This document shows positions 26,631-35,766 of a stretch of DNA of 64,000 bases, piece after piece. The first letter of the stretch is position 1; each line of letters starts with the position of its first letter. The stretch lies in assembly GCF_010093085.1 (NCBI RefSeq), contig NZ_MSRC01000003.1:62001-126000 (forward strand). The letters are read 5' to 3'. The notes under the pieces were generated by a model, which did not search any database, was not told where the DNA came from, and saw only the letters and a list, made by a program, of their open reading frames with translations. A program made the position numbers and the translations under genes. The DNA is from Bacillus sp. SKDU12 (GTDB lineage: Bacteria; Bacillota; Bacilli; Bacillales; Bacillaceae).

Positions 26631-27743
26631 ATGAAAAAACAAAGAATAGTAGTGAAAATAGGAAGCAGCTCGCTTACGAACAGCAATGGGAGCATCGATG
26701 AGTCGAAAATCAGAGAGCATGTTCAGGCCATTACTTTGTTGAAAAAAGCGGGACATGAAATCATTCTAATTACCTCGGGAGCTGTAGCGGCAGGATTTGC
26801 CTGCCTCGGCTATCCATCCCGTCCTGTGACCATTAAAGGAAAACAGGCAGCGGCAGCGGTCGGACAAACATTATTAATGCAGCAATATATGAATCAATTC
26901 AAACAATACGCACTGACTCCAGGGCAGATCCTTTTAACGAGAAATGATTTTTCGAAGAGAGAACGGTATCGAAACGCGTATGCGACGATTATGGAATTAC
27001 TGGAACGGGGTGTCGTTCCGATTATCAATGAAAACGATTCAACATCTGTAGAAGAATTGACATTTGGGGATAATGACATGCTTTCTGCGTTAGTCAGCGG
27101 ATTAATTCATGCGGATCAGCTCATCATTCTCACTGATATAAACGGGCTGTATGATGCCAATCCGGCTGAAAATCCTGAGGCGAAACGATTTGATGAGTTG
27201 CCGGAGATCACGCCCGAATTACTGGGATATGCGGGCTCAGCCGGATCAAAGGTCGGCACCGGCGGCATGAGATCAAAGCTGTTAGCCGCTCAAACCGCGC
27301 TGTCTCTTGGGGTGAAAGTATTTATTGGAACTGGCAGCGGAGAGCAAAAGCTTGCGGACATTTTGGAAGGGAGGGGAGACGGCACATATATCGGAGACAA
27401 GGAATTGTCCTCTGTTAACAATACGAGACAGTGGATTCAATTCCACTCGCCGATAGCAGGAGAGATTCTTATTGATGCGGGTGCCGAGGAAGCGATGATC
27501 CATAACGGGAGCAGCTTGCTGCCGGCTGGCGTCATAGGCGTAAATGGAAACTTTCCGAAAGGGGCGGTCGTCGAAGTCAGGGGACCGGGCGGCGTGATCG
27601 GCAAAGGCCAGACACATTACACCTCCGAGGAGATTATGGAGGCCAAAGGCAAACGAAGTCATGAACTGGATGTTGAGAAAACGTTTGAGGTTATTCATAG
27701 GAATGACTGGGTCCATTTAAAAGACTGGGAGGCGGAAAAATGA
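26631..27743 (+). CDS. proB: Glutamate 5-kinase ProB
   Basis: A 370-residue enzyme for the first proline-biosynthesis step (glutamate to glutamyl-5-phosphate). The amino-acid-kinase domain spans about 5-240 ([10 protein letters not shown] near the N-terminus; [16 protein letters not shown]) and a PUA domain about 275-365. Start has GCGGAGGAG upstream. ATGA overlap with proA. Under T-box control by proline tRNA charging. Confidence 0.95.
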   Translation: MKKQRIVVKIGSSSLTNSNGSIDESKIREHVQAITLLKKAGHEIILITSGAVAAGFACLGYPSRPVTIKGKQAAAAVGQTLLMQQYMNQFKQYALTPGQILLTRNDFSKRERYRNAYATIMELLERGVVPIINENDSTSVEELTFGDNDMLSALVSGLIHADQLIILTDINGLYDANPAENPEAKRFDELPEITPELLGYAGSAGSKVGTGGMRSKLLAAQTALSLGVKVFIGTGSGEQKLADILEGRGDGTYIGDKELSSVNNTRQWIQFHSPIAGEILIDAGAEEAMIHNGSSLLPAGVIGVNGNFPKGAVVEVRGPGGVIGKGQTHYTSEEIMEAKGKRSHELDVEKTFEVIHRNDWVHLKDWEAEK

Positions 27744-28987
27744 GCGAGGTTTCTGTAAAATCAAAGCAGGCGAAAGAAGCGGCAGCCGAAATGATCATGA
27801 AGACAACGGACGAGAAGAATGAGGCGCTCAGTCTCATTGCAAACGGACTCCGCAACGAACTGGATTTTCTCTTGTCAGAGAATGCAAAAGACATTGAGAA
27901 CGGAAAAGAAAATGGGTTCACACCGAATATCATTGACCGTCTCACACTGGATGAAAAACGCATTCGTGATATCGCAGACGCGGTGGAGCTCTTAATAGAC
28001 TTGGCAGACCCGGTAGGCGAATCTCTTGAAACGATTGAAAAGGAAAACGGCCTGTTTATTGAAAAAATCCGCGTGCCGCTCGGTGTTGTCGGAATGATTT
28101 ATGAGGCGAGGCCAAATGTCACAGTTGATGCGGCTACCCTCTGCTTGAAGACAGGAAACGCGGTTGTCCTGCGGGGGAGCTCCTCAGCCATTCACAGCAA
28201 CAAAGCGCTCGTCAGTGTTATTCACAGAGCACTTGAGCAATCAGCCCTTCCGATGAACGCTGTGCAGCTGATTGAGGATACGAGCAGAGAGACGGCAAAA
28301 GAGCTCTTTACGTTAAATGATGGTTTAGACGTATTGATCCCGCGCGGAGGCAAGAAGCTGATCGATCTCGTTGTCAAAGAATCAACCGTTCCTGTATTAG
28401 AAACCGGTGCCGGAAACTGCCACATTTTCATTGATGAAACGGCCAAATCGCAAATGGCAGAAAGGGTTGTCGTAAACGCCAAAACGCAGCGCCCTTCCGT
28501 ATGCAATGCGATTGAATCGTTGCTGATCCATAAAGCATGGGCGAAGCAGCATGGGAAAGAATTGCTGGCGCAGCTGGAAAACGCAGGGGTGGAGATTCGC
28601 GGCGATAAATTTGTATGCGAGCTTCACCCTTCAAGCAAACAAGCGTCAGAAGAAGATTGGGAAACTGAATTTTTGGCGCCGGTTATTAGCGTAAAGACGG
28701 TTGCGAACGTTCAAGAAGCTGTGAAGCATATTCAACAATACGGCACCAATCATTCTGAAGCCATTTTAACTGAAAATGGAAAAAACGCGGCTTATTTTCA
28801 AACGGCTGTTGATGCTGCGGCTGTCTATCATAATGCATCAACCCGTTTCACAGACGGTTTTGAATTCGGCTACGGAGCCGAAATCGGCATCAGCACGCAA
28901 AAACTTCATGCAAGAGGGCCGATGGGACTTCCTGCACTGACTTCTACAAAATACATCATTAAAGGAACAGGACAAATCCGCGAATAG
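27740..28987 (+). CDS. proA: Gamma-glutamyl phosphate reductase ProA
   Basis: A 415-residue aldehyde-dehydrogenase-fold enzyme that reduces glutamyl-5-phosphate to glutamate semialdehyde. The catalytic Cys255 lies in [30 protein letters not shown] is the ProA signature near 113-131. Coupled to proB by a 4-base overlap. Together with ProG-type reductases it completes proline synthesis. Confidence 0.96.
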   Translation: MSEVSVKSKQAKEAAAEMIMKTTDEKNEALSLIANGLRNELDFLLSENAKDIENGKENGFTPNIIDRLTLDEKRIRDIADAVELLIDLADPVGESLETIEKENGLFIEKIRVPLGVVGMIYEARPNVTVDAATLCLKTGNAVVLRGSSSAIHSNKALVSVIHRALEQSALPMNAVQLIEDTSRETAKELFTLNDGLDVLIPRGGKKLIDLVVKESTVPVLETGAGNCHIFIDETAKSQMAERVVVNAKTQRPSVCNAIESLLIHKAWAKQHGKELLAQLENAGVEIRGDKFVCELHPSSKQASEEDWETEFLAPVISVKTVANVQEAVKHIQQYGTNHSEAILTENGKNAAYFQTAVDAAAVYHNASTRFTDGFEFGYGAEIGISTQKLHARGPMGLPALTSTKYIIKGTGQIRE

Positions 28988-28993
28988 CGGGTA

Positions 28994-29027
28994 AAAGGCT
29001 TATCTCATAACGGGATAAGCCTTTTTT
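28994..29027 (+). terminator. proBA terminator
   Basis: AAAGGCTTATC and GATAAGCCTTT form a stem followed by a T6 run. Confidence 0.9.
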
Positions 29028-29039
29028 ATACGGGGAAAA

Positions 29040-29088
29040 TTGACACCGGCATATATATTGTGTAAAATTAAATTGTACACAATATATA
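29040..29088 (+). promoter_or_regulatory. ohrA promoter and OhrR operator
   Basis: TTGACA (29040-29045), 17-base spacer, TAAAAT (29063-29068). The -10 box is the left part of TAAAATTAAATTGTA, one mismatch from the ideal OhrR box TACAATTAAATTGTA. The symmetry extends across 29052-29088 as a 37-base near-perfect palindrome with one mismatch. OhrR bound here would block the polymerase. Confidence 0.9.
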
Positions 29089-29103
29089 TAGGAGGCTACA
29101 AAC

Positions 29104-29529
29104 ATGAGTCAGCCATTATTTACAGCAACTGTATCAGCGGTAGGAGGAAGAGAAGGAAAGGTGATTTCATCAGACCGCGTTCTTGAACTTGATGTCGCAA
29201 TGCCCGGAACACCGAGAGCGAAAAAGTTAGAAAAAGCGACAAATCCGGAGCAGCTGTTTGCGGCAGGTTACGCAGCTTGCTTTGACAGTGCCCTGCAGCT
29301 TGTTGCAAGAACAGAACGGACGAAAGTAGAGACAGAGGTGACAGCGCATGTCAGCCTGTTAAAAGATGAAGCAGATCAAGGCTATAAACTGGGTGTGACG
29401 CTGCAAGTAAAGGGAAGAGGAGTCAGCGTCTCAGAATTACAGACATTAGTGCAAAAAGCACACGGCGTTTGCCCATACTCAAAAGCAACCGCCGGAAACA
29501 TCGATGTTACGCTTGAAATAGCTGAATAA
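29104..29529 (+). CDS. ohrA: Organic hydroperoxide reductase OhrA
   Basis: A 141-residue OsmC/Ohr-family peroxidase. The reactive Cys59 (GYAACF) and resolving Cys123 (GVCPYS) are both present, with the dimer-forming alpha/beta fold. It reduces organic hydroperoxides using lipoyl thiols. AGGAGG lies 10 bases upstream. It is derepressed when OhrR is oxidised; see the operator entry. Confidence 0.95.
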   Translation: MSQPLFTATVSAVGGREGKVISSDRVLELDVAMPGTPRAKKLEKATNPEQLFAAGYAACFDSALQLVARTERTKVETEVTAHVSLLKDEADQGYKLGVTLQVKGRGVSVSELQTLVQKAHGVCPYSKATAGNIDVTLEIAE

Positions 29530-29537
29530 GAGAAAAA

Positions 29538-29571
29538 GAGGATGCCTCGTATAAGGCATCCTCAATTTTTT
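29538..29571. terminator. Terminator between convergent ohrA and ohrR
   Basis: GAGGATGCCT (29538-29547) pairs with AGGCATCCTC (29554-29563), then a T7 run. It overlaps the ohrR stop codon, so it serves both genes. Confidence 0.9.
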
Positions 29572-30005
29572 TGATGAAGTGTTTCCAGCAATGTATATAG
29601 AACAGATTTTAACTGCTTCAGACTCTCTCCGGACTGTTTTGAGAGCCCCAGGATTGTTTCTGGTATGTCAGCCGCTTTTTCTTTTAATGACTCCCCGTCC
29701 TCTGTCAGGCTGATCAACACGGACCGCTCATCCTCTTCAGACCTTTTTCTCGCAATCAAATGTTGCTGTTCCATTCGTTTTAGCATGGGAGTAAGTGTCC
29801 CTGAATCTAAATACAGCAGCTCGCCCATTTTTTTGACAGTAAGCGTTTTATGTTCCCATAACAAAAGCAAGGCCAAATATTGAGGATATGTCACATTCAG
29901 CTTTTCAAGCAGCGGCTTATACTGCTTTGTCATTTCCCGCGAACTCGCATAAAGCAAAAAACATAGCTGATTTTCCAATTTCATATGGTCAAATTCATTT
30001 TCCAT
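29562..30005 (-). CDS. ohrR: Peroxide-sensing MarR-family repressor OhrR
   Basis: A 147-residue winged-helix repressor. The single sensing cysteine is Cys15 (NQLCFLLY), whose oxidation releases DNA; the wing carries EEDERSVLISLT. The start is MENEFDH at 30005; the frame is open for another 480 bases upstream into ohrB on the other strand, but without MarR-like sequence or ribosome binding site. OhrR represses ohrA but, in B. subtilis, not ohrB. Confidence 0.94.
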   Translation of the reverse strand: MENEFDHMKLENQLCFLLYASSREMTKQYKPLLEKLNVTYPQYLALLLLWEHKTLTVKKMGELLYLDSGTLTPMLKRMEQQHLIARKRSEEDERSVLISLTEDGESLKEKAADIPETILGLSKQSGESLKQLKSVLYTLLETLHQKN

Positions 30006-30086
30006 CTTGTTCACCAACTCTTTCTGACATTCCATTCTATTGTAGCTGAAAAACTTCATTTTTCCTATTCTCGGCAAACATAGCAT

Positions 30087-30110
30087 GTTTAAAAAGATCT
30101 GAAAGGGAAA
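30087..30110 (+). promoter_or_regulatory. sigma-B promoter of ohrB
   Basis: GTTTAA (30087-30092), 12-base spacer, GGGAAA (30105-30110), matching the sigma-B consensus. ohrB is a known general-stress gene in B. subtilis. Confidence 0.8.
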
Positions 30111-30147
30111 TATAACAACTAGACATAAATAAGGAGGCTGAATACAA

Positions 30148-30558
30148 ATGGCATTATTTACAGCAAAAGTAACCGCGCGAGGCGGACGGGCAGGACATAT
30201 TACATCAGATGACGGCGTTCTGGATTTTGATATTGTGATGCCAAATGCCAAAAAAGACGGCCAAACCGGTACAAACCCGGAACAGCTCTTTGCGGCAGGG
30301 TATGCAGCATGTTTCGGCGGCGCGCTCGAACATGTTGCCAAAGAACAAAATATTGAAATTGACTCCGAAATCGAAGGGCAAGTCAGCCTAATGAAAGATG
30401 AAACTGACGGTGGGTTTAAAATCGGCGTCACACTTGTTGTAAACACGAAAGGTTTGGATCGTGACAAAGCCCAAGAGCTTGTCAATGCGGCTCATGAATT
30501 CTGCCCTTATTCAAAGGCAACAAGAGGAAATGTTGATGTGAAACTAGAATTGAAATAA
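30148..30558 (+). CDS. ohrB: Organic hydroperoxide reductase OhrB
   Basis: A 136-residue paralogue of OhrA with the same redox pair, Cys55 (GYAACF) and Cys119 (EFCPYS). Unlike ohrA it lacks an OhrR palindrome and instead has a sigma-B promoter, so it is expressed under general stress. AAGGAGG precedes the ATG. Followed by a strong terminator. Confidence 0.94.
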   Translation: MALFTAKVTARGGRAGHITSDDGVLDFDIVMPNAKKDGQTGTNPEQLFAAGYAACFGGALEHVAKEQNIEIDSEIEGQVSLMKDETDGGFKIGVTLVVNTKGLDRDKAQELVNAAHEFCPYSKATRGNVDVKLELK

Positions 30559-30565
30559 TGACTGG

Positions 30566-30594
30566 CATCCTGAGGATTCTCAGGATGTTTTTTT
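30566..30594 (+). terminator. ohrB terminator
   Basis: CATCCTGAG and CTCAGGATG around GATT, then T7. Confidence 0.93.
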
Positions 30595-30680
30595 GTGTAA
30601 GCGTGCGGAACTGGCATGATCTTTTCGAAGTGTGAATACAAGTAGTATAGGTGAATTCACACTAGTGAAAAGGTGAGAAC

Positions 30681-31784
30681 ATGAAAAGACCAAAGCTGTC
30701 AGTATGTATGATTGTGAAAAATGAAGAACGCCATATCGCTCGCTGTTTAGAAAGTGTGCAGCATGTTGCTGATGAAATCATCGTGGTTGATACCGGATCA
30801 AACGATCGCACGAAAGACATTTGCAACAGCTTTCTTGCCAAAATATACGATCATCAATGGAAACAGGATTTTTCAGAGGCGAGGAATGTCAGCCTGCAGC
30901 ATGCCAAGGGAGAATGGATTCTGGTGTTAGATGCCGACGAAGAACTAGACCTCGATACGGGCAGCCTGTTGTCTTCACTGCTGACTGACAGCCTGCCGTC
31001 TCTCGGTTATATGAAGGTTGTGAACTATACAGGGAAGGAATGGGATGAAAATGAAGCATTTGAACAAAGACAGCCCAGGCTGATCCGCAACCAGCAAAAC
31101 ATATCGTTTATGGGAAGGATTTGTGAAAAGCTGGAGGGAGAAGAGGGAAGCGCCGCTTTCTCGCTTCCATGTATCATTCACCATTACGGGTATTTAGAGC
31201 GGGAGGCAAAGCAAAAGCATCAGCGCAACATGAGCTTATTAAAAATGGAATTGCTGCGTGCCTGCGCTGATTCATCCCTCCTTTATCAGAAAGCAGCTGA
31301 GTATGGCAGAGGGAACGAATATGATAAAGCCCTTCGGCTGGCAGCGGATTGCATCAATGAATGTAGAAGAAAAAAGAACATACCGCCGCCTGCTATCTAT
31401 TATTTAAAGTATAAATTATTAATTGACGCAGGACGGTACAAAGAGGCGGAACAGGATATTAATGAGGCGCTGAGGCATTATCCAGATTACTGCACTCTTC
31501 ACTATTATAAAGGGATCGTGATGTATAAGCTTAAACAAATAAGTGAAGCAGTTACAGCGTTTAAAGCTTGTCTGCAAAGCGATAGTGAACATCATCAGTA
31601 CATACAGGTAAAAGGAGCGGCCGATTATAGATCAAGCTGCTGGCTCGGAGTCTGTTATGCTGAATTGCGTCAGTTTAGGAGTGCTATTTTGTATACGCAA
31701 AAAGCGCTGAAAGCCAATCCGCAGTGTGTACGGGCGCAACAGCTTCTCAGCGAATTAACAAAGGATCAGGGCGCACATGCCTGA
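30681..31784 (+). CDS. Family 2 glycosyltransferase with C-terminal TPR repeats
   Basis: A 367-residue cytosolic protein. The N-terminal GT-A domain (about 1-190) has SVCMIVKNEERHI, VDTGSNDRT and the DXD-type metal motif in LVLDADEELD (about residue 92). The C-terminal part (about 205-367) holds TPR-like helix pairs, for example YKEAEQDINEALRHYPDY and ALKANPQCVRAQ. This arrangement resembles SunS-like peptide or protein glycosyltransferases, but the acceptor is unknown. I do not recall it between ohrB and guaD in strain 168, so it may be accessory. The ATG has AAAGGTGAG upstream; a terminator overlaps the gene end. Confidence 0.8.
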   Translation: MKRPKLSVCMIVKNEERHIARCLESVQHVADEIIVVDTGSNDRTKDICNSFLAKIYDHQWKQDFSEARNVSLQHAKGEWILVLDADEELDLDTGSLLSSLLTDSLPSLGYMKVVNYTGKEWDENEAFEQRQPRLIRNQQNISFMGRICEKLEGEEGSAAFSLPCIIHHYGYLEREAKQKHQRNMSLLKMELLRACADSSLLYQKAAEYGRGNEYDKALRLAADCINECRRKKNIPPPAIYYLKYKLLIDAGRYKEAEQDINEALRHYPDYCTLHYYKGIVMYKLKQISEAVTAFKACLQSDSEHHQYIQVKGAADYRSSCWLGVCYAELRQFRSAILYTQKALKANPQCVRAQQLLSELTKDQGAHA

Positions 31785-31791
31785 TCTTTTT
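31764..31791 (+). terminator. Terminator overlapping the glycosyltransferase gene end
   Basis: GATCAGG (31764-31770) pairs with CCTGATC (31780-31786), followed by five T; it spans the stop codon. Confidence 0.75.
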
Positions 31792-32260
31792 AATATTCTT
31801 TTTTATTGGCAACATTCCGCCATGCCTGAAACGGAGATAAATATTCTGTCAGAGTTACTTGATAAAAGGGGACTGTTCTTTCTTCAACAGGTTTATCAAT
31901 TTCTTGATAAATGAATGAATCATCAAATCCGGCTTCGGCAGCGTCTGTGTGCTCCGCCGCATAGAAAACGGCTTTCGGCCGGGCCCAATAGATGGCGCCT
32001 AAGCACATGGGGCAAGGTTCGCAGCTCGTATACAAAATGCAGTCATCTAGCTGGTATGTTCCAAGTGCTTGGCATGCGTTTCGAATCGCTGTCACTTCCG
32101 CATGGGCAGTCGGATCATTACTTGTTGTGACGTTGTTCTGTCCCTCGGCAATAATGGCTCCGTCTTTCACAATAACGGCTCCAAAAGGACCGCCAATTCC
32201 TGCATTCACTCCGTCACGGGCGAGAGCGACAGCCCGTTTTAAGAATTTATCATGATTCAT
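31790..32260 (-). CDS. guaD: Guanine deaminase GuaD
   Basis: A 156-residue cytidine-deaminase-fold enzyme that converts guanine to xanthine. Zinc and catalytic residues His53 and Glu55 (TAHAEVTAI), Cys83 and Cys86 (EPCPMC) are intact. The C-terminus (ERTVPFYQ to QAWRNV) matches the domain-swapped Bacillus guanine deaminase. The start has AGGAGGG upstream. It is involved in purine-nitrogen use. Monocistronic, convergent with the glycosyltransferase gene. Confidence 0.93.
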   Translation of the reverse strand: MNHDKFLKRAVALARDGVNAGIGGPFGAVIVKDGAIIAEGQNNVTTSNDPTAHAEVTAIRNACQALGTYQLDDCILYTSCEPCPMCLGAIYWARPKAVFYAAEHTDAAEAGFDDSFIYQEIDKPVEERTVPFYQVTLTEYLSPFQAWRNVANKKEY

Positions 32261-32398
32261 CCCAAACCCTCCTGTCTGTCAATTAAGTGTTATAAGTATA
32301 GCCGAAAAAAGGGCAAAGAACATTCTCAAAAAAGTGCAAAATAAACAAAGTATTTGGGGGATTTGCTAAGATAAGAGGAGAAAAGAGGAGGGGTAATC

Positions 32399-33025
32399 AT
32401 GGTGCATTTATATATTGCCAGACACGGACAGACCCAATGGAACGTAGAAAAACGGATGCAGGGCTGGATGGATTCTGATTTAACAGAACTTGGGCTGTAC
32501 AATGCCCGTGCTCTTGGGGAGCGTCTGAAGGATATTGAATGGAATCAGGTATACATCAGCCCCAGCAAGCGGACAGAAGAGACAGCAAAAACAGCGCTAG
32601 GATCGCGCAGTCCCCTGCTGGTGATAGATCATATGTTCAGAGAAATGTCACTGGGCTCATGGGAAGGGAAAAAACAAGAGGATATTGAAAGGGACGAACC
32701 AGATCTTTTTCACGCTTATTTTCATTATCCCGAAGCTTATCGCCAGCAGGGAAGTGAAACGTTTTTTGACTTTGAAAACCGGGTAAGGCTAACGCTCCAA
32801 ACGATTTTAGACAGCCATTCTTCCGGTAATGTTCTCTTGGTTACCCATTCTGTCTTTATATTAATGCTGTTAAATATCATAAAGGGAAGACGCGTTAATG
32901 ACATATGGAATTCTGCTTACATACATGATACATCATTGAGCCTTGTGGAATTTGATGAAAATGGAACAGCCGACATAATAATAGAAGGGGACGGGAAGCA
33001 TCGGAAACCGATTTCCGCTTTCTAA
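32399..33025 (+). CDS. Histidine phosphatase (phosphoglycerate-mutase-like)
   Basis: A 208-residue member of the histidine phosphatase superfamily. The RHG motif is IARHGQTQWN (catalytic His about residue 9); the supporting Arg is in SPSKRTEETA, the acid in FREMSLGSWEG (Glu about 82) and the second His in LLVTHSVFI. These are broad-specificity phosphatases or cofactor-dependent mutase relatives; the substrate cannot be told. AGGAGGGG lies upstream. I do not recall it between guaD and metE in strain 168. Confidence 0.82.
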   Translation: MVHLYIARHGQTQWNVEKRMQGWMDSDLTELGLYNARALGERLKDIEWNQVYISPSKRTEETAKTALGSRSPLLVIDHMFREMSLGSWEGKKQEDIERDEPDLFHAYFHYPEAYRQQGSETFFDFENRVRLTLQTILDSHSSGNVLLVTHSVFILMLLNIIKGRRVNDIWNSAYIHDTSLSLVEFDENGTADIIIEGDGKHRKPISAF

Positions 33026-33028
33026 TAG

Positions 33029-33060
33029 AAAAAACCATCTGCCAGAGGCAAGATGGTTTC
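33029..33060. terminator. Terminator between the phosphatase gene and metE
   Basis: AAACCATCTGCC pairs with GGCAAGATGGTTT with one bulge. A-run on the left gives a T-run for metE on the minus strand. Confidence 0.8.
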
Positions 33061-33064
33061 TATT

Positions 33065-35353
33065 TTATACAAGCTGTGTCTGTTGGGCTCTTGCCTGTTT
33101 GGCGGCTTCAACCATGTTTTTCAATGCTGCAACTGTTTCTTCCTGCTGTCTTGTTTTCAATCCGCAGTCCGGATTTACCCAGAAGCGGTCAGTCGGACAG
33201 ACGGCAAGTGCATCAACGATAATGTTATACATTTCTTCAGTTGACGGCACTCGAGGACTATGAATATCATATACACCAAGGCCGAGCCCTTTCAAATACG
33301 GATGGTCTTTTAAGTAATCTAAAAATCCTCCGTGGCTTCTGCTGTGTTCGATTGTAATCACATCGGCATCAAGATCATTGATCGTATCAACGATATCTTC
33401 GAAGTTGCTGTAGCACATATGTGTATGAATTTGCGTCTCGTTTTTCACGGAAGAAGTGGTTAATCTGAATGCTTCTGCCGCCCAAGTTAAATACTCATCC
33501 CAATCACGGTTTTTCAATGGAAGGCCTTCGCGCAGCGCCGGTTCATCGACTTGGATGATTTGAATGCCTGCGTCTTCAAGGGCTTTTACTTCTTTGCGAA
33601 GGGCAAGCCCAATTTGGAAGGCGATTTCTTTTCTCGATATATCATTTCGAGGGAAAGACCAATTTAAGATTGTAACAGGGCCCGTCAGCATTCCTTTCAC
33701 ATGCTTGGAAGTCAATGACTGTGCATAGACTGTGTCTTTCACTGTCATCGGTTCAATAAATTCAACATCTCCGTAAATGACTGGCGGACGGACACAGCGT
33801 GAGCCATAGGATTGAACCCAAGCGTATTTTGTGAAGGCGAAGCCGGCCAGCTTTTCACCGAAGTATTCGACCATGTCAGTCCGTTCAAATTCACCGTGAA
33901 CAAGGACATCAAGCCCTAATTCTTCCTGAATGTCAATCCATCGTTTTGTTTCGGCATTGATAAAGTTTTGATACTGTTCATCAGACCACTCATTTTTCCG
34001 CCATTTTTGGCGCGCGCTCCGCACTTCAGCAGACTGCGGGAAGCTTCCGATCGTTGTCGTCGGCAAAAGCGGAAGGCCGAGCGATTCATTTTGCAGGGCT
34101 AAACGTTCTTCAAACGGAATCGGGCGCTTAAAGTCATTAGCGGTTAATTGCTCGAGCTCTTTCTTTTGTTCGGAATTTGCGCCTGTTGCAAACTGTTTGA
34201 GTGCTTGAATATCAGCTTGCGCCTGCTGAATTTGCTCACTGATCGCCGCTTTTCCTGATACTAAACCTTCTTTCAAAGCTGTCAGCTCGGCTAGCTTTTC
34301 TTTTGCGTAGGATAATCCATTCAGTAAATCCTTCTCCAAATGCTCGTCAGGGTGTTTCGCTACAGGCACATGCAGCAGGCTGCTGGAAGGCTGAATCCAC
34401 AGTTCATCCACTTTAGCAATGCTGAGTATATGGAGAATGGCATCGAGACGTTCATCAAGATCCGCTTTCCAAATGTTGCGTCCGTCAATCACGCCGGCTG
34501 CCAGCACTTTGTCTGTCGGAAAACCGTGTGTTTTGAGCTGTTCCAGATTTCTGCCTTTATCGTGGACGAAATCAAGGCCAATTCCCTGTACCGGGTAAGA
34601 GATCAGCTCTTCATAAGCATCAACAGAATCAAAATACGTTTGCAAAAGCACATTCAAGGAGGAAAGCTCGCTTGTTATGCTTTCAAATAATTCTTTTGCG
34701 CTACGGACATCCTCGCTAGAAGCTGTAACAAGCGCCGGCTCATCAATTTGAACCCATTTTACGCCTTCTTCCTCAAGCTCTTTTAACAGCTGTGCATATA
34801 ACGGGACAAGGCGTTTTTGGATTGCTTTTGCTTCAGATGGTTCATAGCCTTTGGCAAGCGTGACAAACGTATAAGGGCCGACAATCACCGGTTTTGTCTC
34901 AACACCGTATTCCTGTTTGATCCTGCGGTAATCTGTGAGCTGTTTGTTTCGTGTCAGCCGGAACTCAATGCTTTCGTCATATTCAGGAACGATGTAATGG
35001 TAGTTTGTATTAAACCATTTTGTCATTTCACTGGACACGGCATCTTTTATTCCGCGGGCAATAGCGAAGTATGTATCGGTAGCGTCAGTCAAATGTCTGA
35101 ATCGTTTCGGAATCCAGTTGAAGCTGACTGCTGTGTCGAGTACATGATCATACTGTGTGAAATCAGAAACAGGCACAACATCAATCTGCTGGTCAATTTG
35201 TGTTTTTACGGCAGATAAAAACAGGTCGTCGATTTGCTTTAAAAACGTATCTTTATCATTGCTGCCTTTCCAATACGCTTCAAGCGCTTTTTTCCATTCT
35301 CTGTTCAGTCCGATTCTTGGAAACCCTACATTCGATGTTTTGATGGTTGTCAT
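33065..35353 (-). CDS. metE: Cobalamin-independent methionine synthase MetE
   Basis: The 762-residue enzyme transfers a methyl group from 5-methyl-THF-triglutamate to homocysteine. It has the two-barrel architecture (N-terminal about 1-370, C-terminal about 420-755). Zinc ligands are in [10 protein letters not shown] (His and Cys, about 640-645), the conserved Glu about 665 and PDCGLKTR (Cys about 728). Start ATG 35353 has AGGAGG upstream. Expression is governed by the SAM riboswitch upstream. Confidence 0.97.
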   Translation of the reverse strand: MTTIKTSNVGFPRIGLNREWKKALEAYWKGSNDKDTFLKQIDDLFLSAVKTQIDQQIDVVPVSDFTQYDHVLDTAVSFNWIPKRFRHLTDATDTYFAIARGIKDAVSSEMTKWFNTNYHYIVPEYDESIEFRLTRNKQLTDYRRIKQEYGVETKPVIVGPYTFVTLAKGYEPSEAKAIQKRLVPLYAQLLKELEEEGVKWVQIDEPALVTASSEDVRSAKELFESITSELSSLNVLLQTYFDSVDAYEELISYPVQGIGLDFVHDKGRNLEQLKTHGFPTDKVLAAGVIDGRNIWKADLDERLDAILHILSIAKVDELWIQPSSSLLHVPVAKHPDEHLEKDLLNGLSYAKEKLAELTALKEGLVSGKAAISEQIQQAQADIQALKQFATGANSEQKKELEQLTANDFKRPIPFEERLALQNESLGLPLLPTTTIGSFPQSAEVRSARQKWRKNEWSDEQYQNFINAETKRWIDIQEELGLDVLVHGEFERTDMVEYFGEKLAGFAFTKYAWVQSYGSRCVRPPVIYGDVEFIEPMTVKDTVYAQSLTSKHVKGMLTGPVTILNWSFPRNDISRKEIAFQIGLALRKEVKALEDAGIQIIQVDEPALREGLPLKNRDWDEYLTWAAEAFRLTTSSVKNETQIHTHMCYSNFEDIVDTINDLDADVITIEHSRSHGGFLDYLKDHPYLKGLGLGVYDIHSPRVPSTEEMYNIIVDALAVCPTDRFWVNPDCGLKTRQQEETVAALKNMVEAAKQARAQQTQLV

Positions 35354-35427
35354 TGTTTCTCCTCCTTTATATGTAAAACACTCTCGTTAACCCGCGGATA
35401 CAGGCTGCTAAGAGGTTTTCTCACAAC

Positions 35428-35638
35428 AAAAAGCCTCTTTCCCATGAGAGAAAGAGGCTTTTCTACGTAAAACACTGCCTCTCTCATCTCTCAGACACAA
35501 TCTGATGGAATTAGCACCGTGCCTTATGAGACATCAGTCTCGGCGCGAAAAGCAGTGCGCCCCATTTCACAATGGAATTACGGTCGGTTGCTGTTGGGGT
35601 CAAAAGGCCAATCCCTCGCCCAACTCTCGATAAGAGAA
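35428..35638 (-). promoter_or_regulatory. SAM-I (S-box) riboswitch of metE
   Basis: Read on the minus strand from 35638: CTCTTATCGAGAG, GGCGAGGGA, TTGGCC-TTTTGACCC, AAGGCACGGTGCTAATTCC and the closing GAGAGATGAGAGAG near 35480, all S-box hallmarks. A terminator follows at 35428-35463 (AAAAGCCTCTTTC / GAAAGAGGCTTTT). SAM binding should favour termination and lower metE expression. Confidence 0.95.
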
Positions 35639-35678
35639 AATGTTATGAATTTTTTAAAAGTTAAATCATTTGTTGGTA

Positions 35679-35708
35679 ATCTTAACAGGAATCCAAATTC
35701 ACTGTCAA
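35679..35708 (-). promoter_or_regulatory. metE promoter
   Basis: On the minus strand TTGACA (35703-35708), 18-base spacer, TAAGAT (35679-35684), placed 40 bases before the riboswitch. Confidence 0.7.
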
Positions 35709-35766
35709 CATAGAATCGAAAAAATATTTTACAGTATTTTCATTATATTATATAAGAAAAATAATT

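Noticed and set aside
26496-26756. Minus-strand frame across the proBA leader
   Set aside because: It is the complement of the T-box terminator and proB start; the RNA explains the sequence.
30006-30485. In-frame upstream extension of ohrR
   Set aside because: It would run through the ohrB promoter and gene on the other strand and lacks MarR-like sequence; the start at 30005 gives the standard 147 residues.
35640-35766. Possible small gene between metE leader and ispA
   Set aside because: Only short AT-rich frames without a ribosome binding site; the stretch holds the metE promoter.
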